Origin: CALXSC01 sp035470525
GTDB taxonomy: Bacteria; Pseudomonadota; Alphaproteobacteria; Rickettsiales; UBA1997
NCBI GenBank assembly: GCA_035470525.1
Contig: DATIQT010000068.1
Coordinates: 1-5,780, forward strand
Direction: 5' to 3'
DNA: 5,780 nucleotides
The translations under genes and the position numbers were made by a program. The notes beneath the pieces were generated by a model. The model saw nothing but the letters and a program-made list of their open reading frames with translations, was not told where the DNA came from and did not search any database. Of this stretch, positions 5,656-5,780 are shown piece after piece (within the stretch, counting starts at the first letter, position 1; each line of letters opens with the position of its first letter).

Positions 5656-5780
5656 CTTAATATCGTTAAACAATTAACTTAAGCTCCCCTTTGTCCTTCA
5701 GACATTTCCCCTCAAGGAGGGGAAAGATTACGAGCGGTGGTTAAGACAATATGGTTCAACAACCAAGAATATCTTTCCCC
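5656..5780. repeat. Nested hairpins, probable interspersed palindromic repeat element (cut by window end)
   Basis: This gene-free stretch is richer in G and C than its surroundings and packed with inverted repeats. (1) CTTAA (5656-5660) plus GTTAA (5665-5669) pairs with TTAAC (5674-5678) plus TTAAG (5679-5683), a 10-bp stem with a 4-nt bulge. (2) TGTC (5692-5695) pairs with GACA (5701-5704). (3) TTTCCCCTC (5705-5713) pairs with GAGGGGAAA (5717-5725), a perfect 9-bp stem with loop AAG. (4) GGGGAAAGAT (5719-5728) is the exact inverse of ATCTTTCCCC (5771-5780), enclosing 42 nt that contain TGGTT/AACCA (5738-5742 with 5761-5765). Some of these are mutually exclusive. No T-run follows hairpin 3 on either strand, so an intrinsic terminator is unlikely. 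An interspersed REP- or MITE-like element is the best inference. Confidence 0.55.

Noticed and set aside
5705..5725. Rho-independent terminator at the strong TTTCCCCTC/GAGGGGAAA hairpin
   Set aside because: No T-run follows on either strand and no gene in the window ends nearby; a repeat element fits better.

Overview
The window is strongly AT-rich and probably comes from an AT-rich alphaproteobacterium, with Rickettsiales the best guess. An Hda-type DnaA-family regulator carrying a beta-clamp motif points to Proteobacteria. The base composition, scarcity of Shine-Dalgarno sequences and a tRNA gene with an encoded CCA end all fit a reduced, host-associated or epibiotic lineage. No marker gene here proves this assignment.

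Five protein genes lie on the minus strand, so they read from high to low coordinates. In reading order: a repeat-containing protein of unknown function (5547-3928, GTG start with a good ribosome binding site); an HdaA-like protein (3913-3245) 14 nt downstream; a small membrane protein (3080-2574); a GspE/PilB-type secretion or pilus assembly ATPase (2564-618) 9 nt downstream; and the N-terminal part of a secreted, cysteine-rich acidic protein (501 to beyond position 1), which leaves the window. The only plus-strand gene is tRNA-Glu(TTC) at 3166-3240. It has a perfect-consensus promoter and lies head-on against the 3' end of hdaA, 4 nt away.

Spacing suggests two transcription units: unknown protein + hdaA, and membrane protein + gspE/pilB, possibly continuing into the cysteine-rich gene. 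The second unit reads as part of an envelope or secretion function: an assembly ATPase, a polytopic membrane protein and an exported, probably disulfide-bonded protein. No inner-membrane platform protein (PilC/GspF), retraction ATPase or pilin is visible here.

Positions 5548-5780 hold no recognisable gene. They carry a possible promoter, a region of nested hairpins that is GC-rich relative to its surroundings, and one arm of an inverted repeat cut off by the window end. This looks like an interspersed palindromic repeat element. I found no CRISPR array, insertion sequence or clearly novel system. The best leads are the cysteine-rich exported protein and membrane protein beside the ATPase, the HdaA-like protein lacking its sensor-2 arginine, and the Pro/Thr-repeat protein co-transcribed with it.
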